Origin: Lachnospiraceae bacterium
Lineage (GTDB): Bacteria > Bacillota > Clostridia > Lachnospirales > Lachnospiraceae
NCBI GenBank assembly: GCA_910573755.1
Contig: CAJTBO010000007.1
Coordinates: forward strand, 62,001-126,000
Direction of reading: 5' to 3'
DNA: 64,000 bases
Part shown: positions 1-8,376 of the stretch, piece after piece
Layout: every line of letters begins with the position of its first letter
How positions within the stretch are numbered: the first letter of the stretch is position 1
Notes under the pieces: generated by a model
The model's input: only the letters and a program-made list of their open reading frames with translations
Database searches by the model: none
What the model was told of the DNA's origin: nothing
Made by a program: the position numbers and the translations under genes

Positions 1-19
1 GTAGTTGAAAGGATATATC

Positions 20-880
20 ATGGGTTTATTATCAGGATTAGCGCATTTTGGCTTGGGCAATCTGGAAAATATGGAAGTGTATGAGAAATCGGAGAAGACG
101 GATAACATGGAAACAGACAAATCGGCAGGCAAGGTCGTGCGGGAACAGGACTTTCTTTTTGATAAGTCCTGCTCCTGTCCTGTGTGCAACGGGAAATTTA
201 AGACGAAGGTGGTCAGGAGCGGCAAGGCAAGGCTGACCGGGAGCGATCAGGATCTTTGCCCGCACTACGAACAGCTTGACGTGCTGAAATACGATGTTAT
301 CATGTGTCCGCTTTGCGGGTATACGGCGCTCAGCAGATTTTTTGAATTTGTCACGCCGCTGCAGATAAAGAACATTAAGAGCACGATCTGTGCAAATTTT
401 AAGCTGCAGGGGGAAACAGGGGAGATATATACTTATGACGAAGCCCTTGAGCGCTATCAGATGGCGCTTGCCAATGCCATCGTGAAACGGGCAAAAGCCA
501 GCGAAAGGGCATATATCTGTCTGAAGACGGCGTGGATACTGCGCGGCAGGGCGGCGCATCTTGATGCGGATCAGCCGGACTACGGGGCGCTGAAGAAACA
601 GTGTGAGGATAAGGAGAACGAATTTCTCCGCAATGCTCTGGACGGGTTTCAGGCGGCGAGGCAGTCGGAGGGTTTCCCCATGTGCGGGATGGACCAGTAT
701 ACGGTGGATTATGTGATCGCTGCCATAGCCGCGCGGTTTGAGCAGTACGATGTGGCAAACCGTCTGATCGGCGGTATTCTGCAGTCTGCCCCCAATCCCC
801 GTGTGAAGGACAGGGCGAGAAGCCTCAGGAAAGCGATGGAGGAAAAGCGCAGACAAAACGATGCCGGCGGGGAAGGATAG
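20..880 (+). CDS. DUF2225 family protein (zinc-ribbon plus helical repeat)
   Basis: A 286-residue soluble protein. I start at ATG 20 because AAAGGA lies six bases upstream. The N-terminal part carries two Cys pairs, CPVCNGKF and CPLCGYTA, the arrangement of the DUF2225 zinc-ribbon family. The C-terminal two thirds is helical with TPR-like periodicity (EALERYQMALANAIVKRAKAS, then AICLKTAWILRGRAAH-type helices). No signal peptide is seen. The family's function is unknown; a metal-stabilised scaffold role is only a guess. It may belong to an operon starting upstream of the window, and it is followed by a 229 bp gap before glyA. Confidence 0.8.
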   Translation: MGLLSGLAHFGLGNLENMEVYEKSEKTDNMETDKSAGKVVREQDFLFDKSCSCPVCNGKFKTKVVRSGKARLTGSDQDLCPHYEQLDVLKYDVIMCPLCGYTALSRFFEFVTPLQIKNIKSTICANFKLQGETGEIYTYDEALERYQMALANAIVKRAKASERAYICLKTAWILRGRAAHLDADQPDYGALKKQCEDKENEFLRNALDGFQAARQSEGFPMCGMDQYTVDYVIAAIAARFEQYDVANRLIGGILQSAPNPRVKDRARSLRKAMEEKRRQNDAGGEG

Positions 881-1020
881 TCGAAGAGATATGTGACGAT
901 TCGGGCGAAGGATGAACTGTTACGGAAATCCGGATAACAGGAATATGAATATAGGTAATACGGATATAGATAATATGGATAATATAACAAAATTATGTTT
1001 CCTCTTATTTCCGGATATGG

Positions 1021-1026
1021 TATACT
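1021..1026 (+). promoter_or_regulatory. Probable -10 element of the glyA promoter
   Basis: TATACT stands 84 bases upstream of the glyA start in the 229 bp gap after the DUF2225 gene. No good -35 match is present at 17-18 bases upstream. The sequence before it (about 940-985) is a run of degenerate GGATAATA-like repeats without evident coding. I see no riboswitch-like conserved structure in this leader. Confidence 0.45.
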
Positions 1027-1109
1027 TTAGGCAATGTGGGATGCTGTTTTGATAACAGTGCAGGCAGAATGGAATATAAAGAATGGAAAAACAGAAGGGA
1101 GAGTGAGCA

Positions 1110-2348
1110 ATGTACTCATTTGATGAAATTAAGGCGGTGGATGCGGAGATTGCGGACGCCATTACAGCGGAACAGGAGAGGCAGAGCAGCCATATCGAAC
1201 TGATTGCTTCCGAAAACTGGGTAAGCAGGGCGGTGATGGCGGCGATGGGAAGCCCGCTTACGAATAAATATGCGGAAGGCTATCCGGGAAAGCGTTATTA
1301 CGGCGGCTGTGATTGCGTGGATGTGGTGGAGAATCTCGCAAGGGAGCGCGCGAAAGAGCTCTTTGGCTGTGACTATGTGAACGTACAGCCCCATTCCGGC
1401 GCTCAGGCAAATATGGCGGTATTTTTTGCGGTACTTGAGCCGGGCGATACCTATATGGGAATGAACTTAGACCACGGCGGACATTTATCTCACGGTTCAC
1501 CGGTGAATATGTCCGGAAAATATTATAAATGCGTACCTTACGGCGTAAATGACGAAGGCTTTATCGACTATGACAGGGTAAGGGAGATCGCACTGGAATG
1601 TAAGCCTAAGATGATCATTGCCGGCGCTTCTGCTTATGCGAGAACCATCGACTTTAAGAGGTTCCGCGAGATCGCGGATGAGGTGGGCGCGGTGCTGATG
1701 GTGGATATGGCGCATATCGCGGGCCTTGTGGCGGCAGGCGTGCATCCGAGCCCGATCCCCTATGCGGATGTGACGACGACCACGACCCACAAGACGCTGC
1801 GGGGGCCCAGAGGCGGCATGATCCTCTGTAATCAGGAAGCAGCGGATAAGTATAACTTCAATAAGGCGATCTTCCCGGGCACCCAGGGCGGCCCGCTGAT
1901 GCATGTGATCGCGGCAAAGGCGGTCTGCTTCAAGGAAGCGCTCACACCGGCGTTCAAAGAATACCAGCAGCAGATCGTGGACAACGCAAAGGCACTGTGC
2001 AGAGGACTGATGGACAGAGGCGTGGATATCGTATCCGGCGGCACGGACAATCATCTGATGCTGGTGGATCTAAGCAAAAAGGGACTGACCGGAAAAGCCA
2101 TCGAAAAGCTTCTGGATGAGGCCCATATCACGGCAAATAAAAACACCATCCCGAACGATCCCCAGAAGCCCTTCGTCACAAGCGGTATCAGGCTGGGAAC
2201 GCCCGCCGTAACTTCCAGAGGCATGAAAACGGAAGATATGGACAAAATAGCAGAAGCAATCACCCTGATCATTGACGGCGGCGCGGATAAAGTGCCGGAA
2301 GCGAGGGCAATCGTTAAGAGCCTTACGGATAAGTATCCGTTAAATTAA
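1110..2348 (+). CDS. glyA: Serine hydroxymethyltransferase
   Basis: A 412-residue cytosolic PLP enzyme of normal family length. It interconverts serine and glycine while charging tetrahydrofolate with a one-carbon unit. The internal-aldimine lysine sits at residue 228 in the motif [14 protein letters not shown]. The N-terminal [12 protein letters not shown] and the [14 protein letters not shown] segments are SHMT hallmarks. The start follows GGGAGAGTGAGCA. It is followed by a structured repeat array and then the transketolase genes in the same direction. Its product can feed purine synthesis, whose genes lie near 47-52 kb. Confidence 0.97.
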   Translation: MYSFDEIKAVDAEIADAITAEQERQSSHIELIASENWVSRAVMAAMGSPLTNKYAEGYPGKRYYGGCDCVDVVENLARERAKELFGCDYVNVQPHSGAQANMAVFFAVLEPGDTYMGMNLDHGGHLSHGSPVNMSGKYYKCVPYGVNDEGFIDYDRVREIALECKPKMIIAGASAYARTIDFKRFREIADEVGAVLMVDMAHIAGLVAAGVHPSPIPYADVTTTTTHKTLRGPRGGMILCNQEAADKYNFNKAIFPGTQGGPLMHVIAAKAVCFKEALTPAFKEYQQQIVDNAKALCRGLMDRGVDIVSGGTDNHLMLVDLSKKGLTGKAIEKLLDEAHITANKNTIPNDPQKPFVTSGIRLGTPAVTSRGMKTEDMDKIAEAITLIIDGGADKVPEARAIVKSLTDKYPLN

Positions 2349-2350
2349 TA

Positions 2351-2729
2351 AACAGCATCGGTGCAGGCGGATGCGGAACTAAAAAAAGTATCTGAAAGGA
2401 CAGATACGGAACTAAAAAACAGCATTTGTCCGAACAGTGCCCAGAGGAATTACAGACGCGAAAGCAGCTGGAAATGCTCTGCTCTGATTGGTACTGAGAG
2501 GAAAAATGCGGAACTAAAAAACAGCATTTGTCCGAACGGTGCCCAGAGGATTTACAGACGCGAAAGCGGCTGGAAATGCTCTGCCCTGATTGGTGCTGAG
2601 AGGAAAAATGCGGAACTAAAAAACAGCATTTGTCCGAACGGTGCCCAGAGGATTTACAGACGCGAAAGCGGCTGGAAATGCTCTGCCTAGATCGGTACTG
2701 AGAGGAAAAATGCGGAACTGGAATAGGAG
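2351..2729 (+). repeat. Structured intergenic repeat array A (two mini hairpins, three 102 nt units)
   Basis: Three units begin at 2422, 2524 and 2626, an exact 102 nt period. Each is bounded by CGGAACT and folds as a nested hairpin. The outer stem is GCATTT with AAATGC (2422-2427 with 2504-2509, and equivalents). The middle stem is CAGTGCC or CGGTGCC with GGTACTG or GGTGCTG, using G-T wobbles. The inner stem is CAGAG/ATTT/CAG with CTG/AAAT/CTCTG, capped by CGCGAAAGCG. Two mini hairpins precede them: GCATC/GATGC (2355-2374) and GTATCTG/CAGATAC (2388-2407), each also abutting GGAACT. The array ends with GGAACTGGAATAGGAG (2714-2729), which provides the ribosome binding site of the next gene. 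An open frame crosses it, but this reflects the 102 nt (3 x 34) period rather than a protein. Confidence 0.9.
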
Positions 2730-2737
2730 AATAAAAA

Positions 2738-3580
2738 ATGACAAACTTGGAACTTCAGAAAACAGCCAATGAGGTTCGTAAAGGAATTGTGAGAGCCGTT
2801 CACAGTGCGAAGGCCGGACATCCCGGCGGATCCCTGTCTGCGGCTGACCTCTTTACCTACCTGTATTTTGAGGAAATGAACATTGATCCGGAAAATCCGA
2901 AGAAGGAGGACCGTGACCGTTTTGTGCTTTCGAAAGGGCACACGGCGCCGGGACTTTATTCCGTGCTGGCGCACAGAGGATTTTTCCCGGTGGAAGAACT
3001 TTTAACACTGCGTCATGTGGGTTCAAGACTGCAGGGACATCCCTGTATGCAGGAGACACCGGGCGTTGACATGTCTTCCGGTTCTTTGGGACAGGGCCTT
3101 TCCGCAGCGGTGGGTATGGCGCTGGCTGCAAAGATGGATGGAAAAGCTTACAGAACCTATGCTCTTTTAGGCGACGGCGAGATTCAGGAGGGACAGATCT
3201 GGGAAGCTGCGATGTTTGCCGGCGCGCGGAAGCTGGACAATCTGGCGGTTATAGTGGACAATAACGGCCTGCAGATCGACGGTAAGATCGAGGATGTATG
3301 TTCTCCTTATCCGATCGATAAGAAGTTCGAGGCATTCAATTTCCATGTGATCAATATCGACGCGCACAACTTTGACGAGATCCGCGCCGCGATGAAAGAG
3401 GCGAGGGAGACAAAGGGGCAGCCTACCGCGATCATCATGAAGAGCACAAAGGGCAAAGGCGTATCCTTCATGGAGAACAACGCAGGATGGCACGGCAAGG
3501 CGCCCAGCGATGAGGAGTTTGCGGTGGCGATGGCTGACCTTGAGAAAATTGATGAAGAATTAAAGAAAGCAGGTGAATGA
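2738..3580 (+). CDS. Transketolase, N-terminal (thiamine diphosphate-binding) subunit
   Basis: A 280-residue half-transketolase of the two-gene type. It carries the ThDP/metal site: GDGEIQEGQIWEA, then the NNGLQIDG segment, matching the GDG-x(~25)-NN motif. The substrate-site H-rich segments LSKGHTAPG and GHPCMQETPGVDMSSGSLGQGLS are present. It works with the downstream subunit to move two-carbon ketol units in the non-oxidative pentose phosphate pathway. Its ribosome binding site AATAGGAG is the terminal piece of repeat array A. The stop overlaps the alternative ATG at 3577 of the next gene. Confidence 0.95.
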   Translation: MTNLELQKTANEVRKGIVRAVHSAKAGHPGGSLSAADLFTYLYFEEMNIDPENPKKEDRDRFVLSKGHTAPGLYSVLAHRGFFPVEELLTLRHVGSRLQGHPCMQETPGVDMSSGSLGQGLSAAVGMALAAKMDGKAYRTYALLGDGEIQEGQIWEAAMFAGARKLDNLAVIVDNNGLQIDGKIEDVCSPYPIDKKFEAFNFHVINIDAHNFDEIRAAMKEARETKGQPTAIIMKSTKGKGVSFMENNAGWHGKAPSDEEFAVAMADLEKIDEELKKAGE

Positions 3581-3582
3581 TC

Positions 3583-4524
3583 ATGGCAGATGTAAAGAAA
3601 ATTGCAACAAGAGAAAGTTATGGTAATGCACTTGCTGCGTGCGGTGCGAAATATCCGAATCTGGTAGTGCTTGACGCCGATCTGGCAGGGGCTACCAAGA
3701 CAGGCGTCTTTCAGAAAGCATTCCCCGACAGACATATCGACTGCGGTATTGCGGAATGTAATATGACAGGCATCGCCGCAGGACTTGCTACCTGCGGAAA
3801 GATCCCGTTCATCAGTTCCTTCGCGATGTTCGCGGCGGGCAGAAACTTTGAACAGGTTCGTAACTCCATCGGTTATCCTCACCTGAACGTGAAGATCGGC
3901 GCAACCCATGCGGGTATCACCGTAGGCGAGGACGGCGCGACCCATCAGTGTAATGAGGACGTGGCGCTGATGCGTACAATCCCGGGTATGACCGTTATCG
4001 TGCCGGCGGACGATGTGGAAGCAAAAGCGGCGGTGGAGGCGGCTATCAACCATGAAGGCCCCGTATACCTGAGATTCGGCCGTGCGGCGGTTCCCGTGGT
4101 CAACGATAATCCGGACTATAAGTTTGAGATCGGCAAAGGCGTTGTATTAAAAGAAGGAAAAGACGTGACCATCGTTGCAAGCGGTATCTGCGTGGCGGAA
4201 GCGCTGGCGGCGGCGGAAAAACTGGCGGCTGACGGCGTAGATGCGGAAGTGATCAACATCCATACCATCAAACCTCTGGATGAAGACCTGATCGTTGCAT
4301 CCGCGAAGAAGACCGGCAAAGTGATCACCGTGGAAGAACATTCCGTAATCGGGGGCCTCGGCAGCGCGGTATGCGACGCATTATCCGCAAAACAGCCGAC
4401 TCCTGTCTGCAAGATCGGCATCAACGATACTTTCGGGGAATCCGGCCCGGCGGCGGCGCTGGTCGTAAAATACGGTCTGGACGGCGAGAGCATCTATAAG
4501 AAGGCAAAGGAATTTTTGGCATAA
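3583..4524 (+). CDS. Transketolase, C-terminal (pyrimidine-binding) subunit
   Basis: The 313-residue partner of the preceding gene. It contains the Transket_pyr region (DADLAGATKTGVFQKAFPDR, then the IAECNMTGIAAGLA segment, whose Glu activates the thiamine ring) and the C-terminal transketolase domain (VEEHSVIGGLGSAV). An ATG at 3577 is possible. I prefer ATG 3583 because AGGTGA at 3571-3576 is then spaced six bases away, whereas it touches the first ATG. The tight coupling implies equimolar synthesis of the two halves. A strong hairpin terminator follows. Confidence 0.94.
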   Translation: MADVKKIATRESYGNALAACGAKYPNLVVLDADLAGATKTGVFQKAFPDRHIDCGIAECNMTGIAAGLATCGKIPFISSFAMFAAGRNFEQVRNSIGYPHLNVKIGATHAGITVGEDGATHQCNEDVALMRTIPGMTVIVPADDVEAKAAVEAAINHEGPVYLRFGRAAVPVVNDNPDYKFEIGKGVVLKEGKDVTIVASGICVAEALAAAEKLAADGVDAEVINIHTIKPLDEDLIVASAKKTGKVITVEEHSVIGGLGSAVCDALSAKQPTPVCKIGINDTFGESGPAAALVVKYGLDGESIYKKAKEFLA

Positions 4525-4548
4525 ACACAGTCATAAAATGAAAACAGC

Positions 4549-4590
4549 AACAGGCAGGGAGAAGCACAAAACTTCGCCCTGCCTGTTTCT
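4549..4590. terminator. Terminator between the transketolase genes and the convergent AraC gene
   Basis: An 11 bp perfect stem, AACAGGCAGGG with CCCTGCCTGTT, holds an inner GAAG/CTTC step and is followed by a short T-rich tail (TTTCTTA). It lies between convergent genes, so it could act on both strands. Confidence 0.75.
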
Positions 4591-4672
4591 TACGGCAAAA
4601 TCATATACGGCGCTGCCGTCCGGTCAAATGCGGTAACCGGCCCGGAAAGAATATATCCTGCGGCACACCGCC

Positions 4673-5524
4673 CTAATCTTCTCTGTCTTTCGCCTGTTTC
4701 CTGTATTCCAAAGGGCTGATCCCCTGCATCCTTCTGAAACTCTGTGAGAAGTAACTGGGGGAGGAAAATCCCAGTGTTCCCGAGATCTGGGACAGGGACA
4801 TCTGGGTTTTGGATAAAAGGTACAGGCTTTCCTGGATGCGGCAGGAGAGCAGATAATTGATGGGGGAGGTGCCGTACTCGCGGTTGAAGGCATGCACCAG
4901 ATAATATTTGCTGATATGGGCGAGGGCAGCCAGATCGTCAAGGGTCAGGTTTTCCTTGAAATGGTTTTCGATGTAGCGGCGTACAATGGCGCATTCCTTG
5001 CTGGATTTGCGGGCGGCGGGCACAAAGGTCACGGTAAACTGACTGTGGCGCATCAAAAGAAGCAGGACAACCTCAAGAAGATCCTGACAGACGGTATTGT
5101 AGCCCGGATATTTGTTCTCGATCTCCTTTAAGAGACTGCGCAGATAAAAAAGGATCTGTTCACTGCCGGTCTGGAAATGGACGATGGAGCAGCCGTTTTC
5201 GCCGTTTTCACCGGAGATTACCTCAAGGCCGTCCACGCCCATAACAATGTACTCAAGAGGGTGTTCGTCGGAGCTGACCTCGGTATGTTCTATGTTGGAA
5301 TTGACGGTGATAACGTCGTTTGTGCTGATGGGTACGGACTGGTCATTTGTTTTCAGAAAGCCTGAGCCGTCGGTGACAAAAAAGACCTCGGCACAGGGAT
5401 GAGTATGCAGGATGGAGTTCCATTCGCTGCTGTAGCGGGCGATACTGATATAAAGCAGTCTGGTAACGGAACGGTCGATGGGATTGACCGCCAGCGGATC
5501 AAGGACATAACGGCTTGTACTCAT
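4673..5524 (-). CDS. AraC family transcriptional regulator with cupin sensor domain
   Basis: A 283-residue regulator. The N-terminal cupin-like half has HTHPCAEVFFVTDGSG and NSNIEHTE, typical of an effector-binding beta barrel. The C-terminal half has two helix-turn-helix motifs (LTLDDLAALAHISKYYLVHAFNREYG and MSLSQISGTLGFSSPSYFSQSFRRMQG). The start is placed at the ATG giving MSTSRYVLDPL, which has GGAGA upstream. A longer frame to 5599 lacks a ribosome binding site and homology-like sequence. It diverges from the sugar operon beginning at 5938, so it is the likely activator of that operon, with dyads in the shared gap as candidate sites. Confidence 0.92.
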   Translation of the reverse strand: MSTSRYVLDPLAVNPIDRSVTRLLYISIARYSSEWNSILHTHPCAEVFFVTDGSGFLKTNDQSVPISTNDVITVNSNIEHTEVSSDEHPLEYIVMGVDGLEVISGENGENGCSIVHFQTGSEQILFYLRSLLKEIENKYPGYNTVCQDLLEVVLLLLMRHSQFTVTFVPAARKSSKECAIVRRYIENHFKENLTLDDLAALAHISKYYLVHAFNREYGTSPINYLLSCRIQESLYLLSKTQMSLSQISGTLGFSSPSYFSQSFRRMQGISPLEYRKQAKDRED

Positions 5525-5646
5525 AATATGCAAAAATCTCCTTTGCGCAGCAGGTGTACGGTGTGCATAAATATTGCTTTTTTCACAAAATGACAACAAT
5601 AAATATAAAAAAGTGACAGAATAATAAGAATAAATTTTGATATATT

Positions 5647-5679
5647 GTGTTCATTATAAATCTTTTTTACAATGAACAC
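5647..5679. promoter_or_regulatory. Nine-bp perfect inverted repeat in the AraC/sugar operon gap
   Basis: GTGTTCATT (5647-5655) and AATGAACAC (5671-5679) are perfect arms with a 15-base spacer in an AT-rich 413 bp divergent gap. The spacing suits a dimeric regulator contacting half sites about two turns apart. A related single half site, AATGAACA, recurs at about 5800. Which protein binds it is inference; the divergent AraC protein or a global carbon regulator are candidates. Confidence 0.5.
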
Positions 5680-5750
5680 AAGGTGTATCTTTTGTAATAA
5701 AATAAATCTGTTGTAAAAATAACGGATAAATCACAGAAATATTAGTCAAC

Positions 5751-5765
5751 TTGTACAGTGTACAA
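5751..5765. promoter_or_regulatory. Perfect 15-bp palindrome TTGTACAGTGTACAA
   Basis: TTGTACA and TGTACAA are perfect arms around a single central base. The palindrome lies 173 bases upstream of the binding-protein start and about 97 bases upstream of the candidate -10. Such a compact palindrome is more typical of a GntR- or LacI-like operator than of AraC-family direct repeats. The binder is unknown. Confidence 0.45.
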
Positions 5766-5861
5766 AAATAAAAATGCCGAAATAAGATAAAATTAGCCTA
5801 AATGAACAATATCTATAAAAAAGTTAGCAACATTGAGATAGGAAAGATAAAGGGATACTGC

Positions 5862-5900
5862 TATACTTATGTCAGGTAACTGAGAGGTACTCAGAACCTG
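5862..5900 (+). promoter_or_regulatory. Candidate -10 and leader hairpin of the sugar operon
   Basis: TATACT (5862-5867) lacks a good -35 element, as expected for an activator-dependent promoter. It is followed at 5873-5900 by a hairpin with arms CAGGT/ACCTG and CTGAG/CTCAG around AGGTA. The hairpin would be at the very 5' end of the transcript and may stabilise it or expose the AGGAGG site at about 5923. No known riboswitch is recognised. Confidence 0.45.
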
Positions 5901-5937
5901 TTATTATCAAACATTTTATTACAGGAGGTAAACCATT

Positions 5938-7344
5938 ATGAAAAAGATACTCAGTATCCTTCTTACAGCGGCGATGGTAATGACCATGCTTGCCGGCTGC
6001 GGCAGCAGCGCTGACGACGCGGCGGAGGCTCCGGCTCAGGAAGCGCCTGCGGCAGACGAGAGCGAAGCGCCGGCTGACGACGCGGCTGACGAAGCAGCGG
6101 AAGCGCCCGCAGAAGGAGCAACCATTACCGTGGCGGCCATCGAGACGGCTTACGGCAGCGAAATGTGGCAGGAGGTCTGCAGCGCGTTTACGGCGGAGAC
6201 GGGCATCAATGTGGAACTGATCACGGATAAGAATCTGGAAGACGTGATCGGACCGTCCATGCAGGCAGGCGATTTCCCGGATGTGATCCATCTGGCGACC
6301 GGCCGTGAAAAAGCGCTGACGGAAACATTTATCAAGGATCAGAATATTGTGGATATCACCGATGTGCTGTCCATGACGGTACCCGGCGAAAGCGCAGTGG
6401 TAGGCGACAAGATCGCAGGCGGCTTCACAGAGACAAGCCTGACCAATCCTTACGGCGACGGAAAGACCTATCTGGCTCCGATGTTCTATTCTCCCTGCGG
6501 ACTGTTCTACAATGCGGGACTTTTCGAGGAAAAGGGCTGGAGCGTTCCGACAACATGGGATGAGATGTGGGCGCTCGGCGACGAAGCAAAAGCAGAAGGA
6601 ATTTCCCTGTTTACATATCCGACAACAGGTTATTTCGATGCTTTCTTCTATGCGCTGATGTATTCCGTAGGCGGCGCTGATTTCTTTGACAAGGCGACCA
6701 ACTACGAAGAAGGCATCTGGGATACGCCGGAAGCACAGAAATGTTTTGAGATCGTGGCAAAACTTGCCGAATATACCGAGCCCACAACACCGGCTCAGGC
6801 CAATGATCAGGACTTTACAAAGAACCAGCAGCTTGTTCTTGACAACAAGGCTCTGTTTATGCCGAACGGCACATGGATCGTAGGCGAAATGGCGGAAGCT
6901 CCCAGAGCGGACGGCTTTGCATGGGGTATGACCGCACTTCCGGCAGTGGAAGCGGGCGGCGACGGCTACAGCTATACCTGGTTTGAGCAGGCATGGATTC
7001 CGGGCGGCGCGGAGCATCAGGACGAAGCGAAGCAGTTTCTGGCATTCCTGTACAGCGATGCGGCATGCGAGATCTTTGCAAAAGCAGGCGCGATCCAGCC
7101 GGTACTGAACATTGCCGAGAAACTCGAAGGCGACAATCAGATGTTCTACGCGATCTATGACAACGGTGCGAAAGCCGCTATGGGCAACTTTGCGGCATAT
7201 GACGGCCAGGTAGTCAGCGTAACCAACCGTGAAATATGGTTCGATCCCGTAAACTCTCTGGTATCCGGCAACATGACGAAAGATCAGTGGGTGGAAGGCA
7301 TTAAAGAGTACAACGATCAGATGCGTGAAAATCTGGTGCAGTAA
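5938..7344 (+). CDS. Sugar ABC transporter substrate-binding lipoprotein
   Basis: A 468-residue extracytoplasmic binding protein of the SBP_bac_1 (MalE-like) kind. The signal peptide ends in the lipobox MLAGC with lipidated Cys21. A 35-residue Ala/Glu/Asp/Pro-rich linker then tethers the binding domain. Features such as the GREKALTETFI and YTWFEQAWIPGGAEH segments fit carbohydrate-binding members. It heads the operon that contains a GH112 phosphorylase and a NahK-like kinase, so a galacto-N-biose or lacto-N-biose type beta-galactoside is the inferred ligand. It is separated from the permeases by a hairpin that should make it the most abundant product of the operon. Confidence 0.9.
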   Translation: MKKILSILLTAAMVMTMLAGCGSSADDAAEAPAQEAPAADESEAPADDAADEAAEAPAEGATITVAAIETAYGSEMWQEVCSAFTAETGINVELITDKNLEDVIGPSMQAGDFPDVIHLATGREKALTETFIKDQNIVDITDVLSMTVPGESAVVGDKIAGGFTETSLTNPYGDGKTYLAPMFYSPCGLFYNAGLFEEKGWSVPTTWDEMWALGDEAKAEGISLFTYPTTGYFDAFFYALMYSVGGADFFDKATNYEEGIWDTPEAQKCFEIVAKLAEYTEPTTPAQANDQDFTKNQQLVLDNKALFMPNGTWIVGEMAEAPRADGFAWGMTALPAVEAGGDGYSYTWFEQAWIPGGAEHQDEAKQFLAFLYSDAACEIFAKAGAIQPVLNIAEKLEGDNQMFYAIYDNGAKAAMGNFAAYDGQVVSVTNREIWFDPVNSLVSGNMTKDQWVEGIKEYNDQMRENLVQ

Positions 7345-7422
7345 TTTAACGGATAAACGATAATCCGATAAAGATGCGATAGGAAGAAATATATTTTGGA
7401 ACTTTCTATTATCATAAAGGCG

Positions 7423-7455
7423 AAAAACGGTGGCAGCGTCTGCCACCGTTTTTTT
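7423..7455 (+). terminator. Intra-operon terminator-like hairpin after the binding-protein gene
   Basis: Fourteen-base perfect arms, AAAAACGGTGGCAG and CTGCCACCGTTTTT, close a three-base loop and run into T's. It resembles a full intrinsic terminator. The downstream permease genes have no evident promoter of their own, so partial read-through or 3'-end protection giving excess binding protein is the likely role. Confidence 0.8.
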
Positions 7456-7476
7456 AAAAAGGGGGTGCTTTGATCT

Positions 7477-8364
7477 ATGAAAAAACGATCAGGCCGCAAT
7501 GGCTTTATTTTCCTGTGTGCGGCGCCGGCGGTGATCCTGTTCACTGTTTTTATGGTTATTCCGACAATCAATGTATTCAGAATGTCGCTGTTTAAGCGCA
7601 GCGCGTATTCTACAACGGAAGATTTTGTGGGGCTGGATAACTTTACACGTCTCCTGAAGGATACAAACTTTATCCGCTCCATGCAGAATACGATCCTGCT
7701 GATCGTGGTGGTGACGATCATTACCTTTGGTTTTGCCCTGGTGTTTGCGGCGATCCTGACAAGGGAGAAGATCAAAGGACAAAATTTTTTCCGGATCATT
7801 TTCTATATCCCGAATATTCTGTCGGTTGTGGTCATTTCCGCTATTTTCAGCGCCATCTATGATACAAATAACGGTACGCTGAACAGCCTGTTATCCCTGT
7901 TTAAGGGGGAGGCGGTGGCGGTGCTCTGGAAGGGGGAGGATATGGTCATGATCAGCCTGATCATTGCCATGGTCTGGCAGGCGATCGGTTATTATATGGT
8001 CATGTATATGGCGTCCATGGCAAGTATCCCGCAGAGCCTGTATGAGAGCACCAGTCTGGACGGCGCGGGACGGATCACGCAGTTTTTCCAGATCACGCTG
8101 CCTTTGATCTGGACCAATATCCGCACCACACTGACTTTCTTTATCATCAGTACGATCAATATGGCGTTTCTGTTTGTGAAGGCAATGACGTCCGGAGGCC
8201 CCAACGGAGCATCCGAGGTGGCGCTTTCTTATATGTATAAGCAGGCTTATACCAATTCTTCCTACGGGTTCGGTATGGCGATCGGCGCGCTTGTGTTTGT
8301 GTTCTCCTTTGGCTTGTCGGCACTTGTCAATGCAGTCACAAAACGTGAACCGCTGGAATTTTAA
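7477..8364 (+). CDS. Sugar ABC transporter permease (MalF/UgpA type)
   Basis: A 295-residue inner-membrane protein with about six transmembrane segments. It has a BPD_transp_1 EAA loop near residues 190-205 (YESTSLDGAGRITQFFQITLPL, the SxxLDGAxxxxxFxxItlP pattern) that docks the ATPase. It pairs with the next gene to form the translocation channel. The start follows GGGGGTGC. No ATPase gene is found in this operon, so a shared MsmX/MsmK-type ATPase encoded elsewhere is expected to drive it. Confidence 0.92.
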   Translation: MKKRSGRNGFIFLCAAPAVILFTVFMVIPTINVFRMSLFKRSAYSTTEDFVGLDNFTRLLKDTNFIRSMQNTILLIVVVTIITFGFALVFAAILTREKIKGQNFFRIIFYIPNILSVVVISAIFSAIYDTNNGTLNSLLSLFKGEAVAVLWKGEDMVMISLIIAMVWQAIGYYMVMYMASMASIPQSLYESTSLDGAGRITQFFQITLPLIWTNIRTTLTFFIISTINMAFLFVKAMTSGGPNGASEVALSYMYKQAYTNSSYGFGMAIGALVFVFSFGLSALVNAVTKREPLEF

Positions 8365-8376
8365 GGAGGGCAGGCA

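Noticed and set aside
2361-2690. A 109-codon open frame containing three near-identical 34-residue repeats
   Set aside because: The frame exists because the RNA-like repeat has a 102-base period. It has no ribosome binding site, and the unit structure and the other two loci (not in frame or stop-containing) show it is not a protein.
2351-2729. A CRISPR-like array
   Set aside because: Units of 102 nt are contiguous, with no short direct repeats separated by unique spacers, and no cas genes are nearby.
5872-7446. A 524-codon minus-strand open frame opposite the sugar-binding protein
   Set aside because: It is an antisense shadow of a clearly coding lipoprotein gene, with no ribosome binding site and low-complexity Arg/His/Cys-rich composition.
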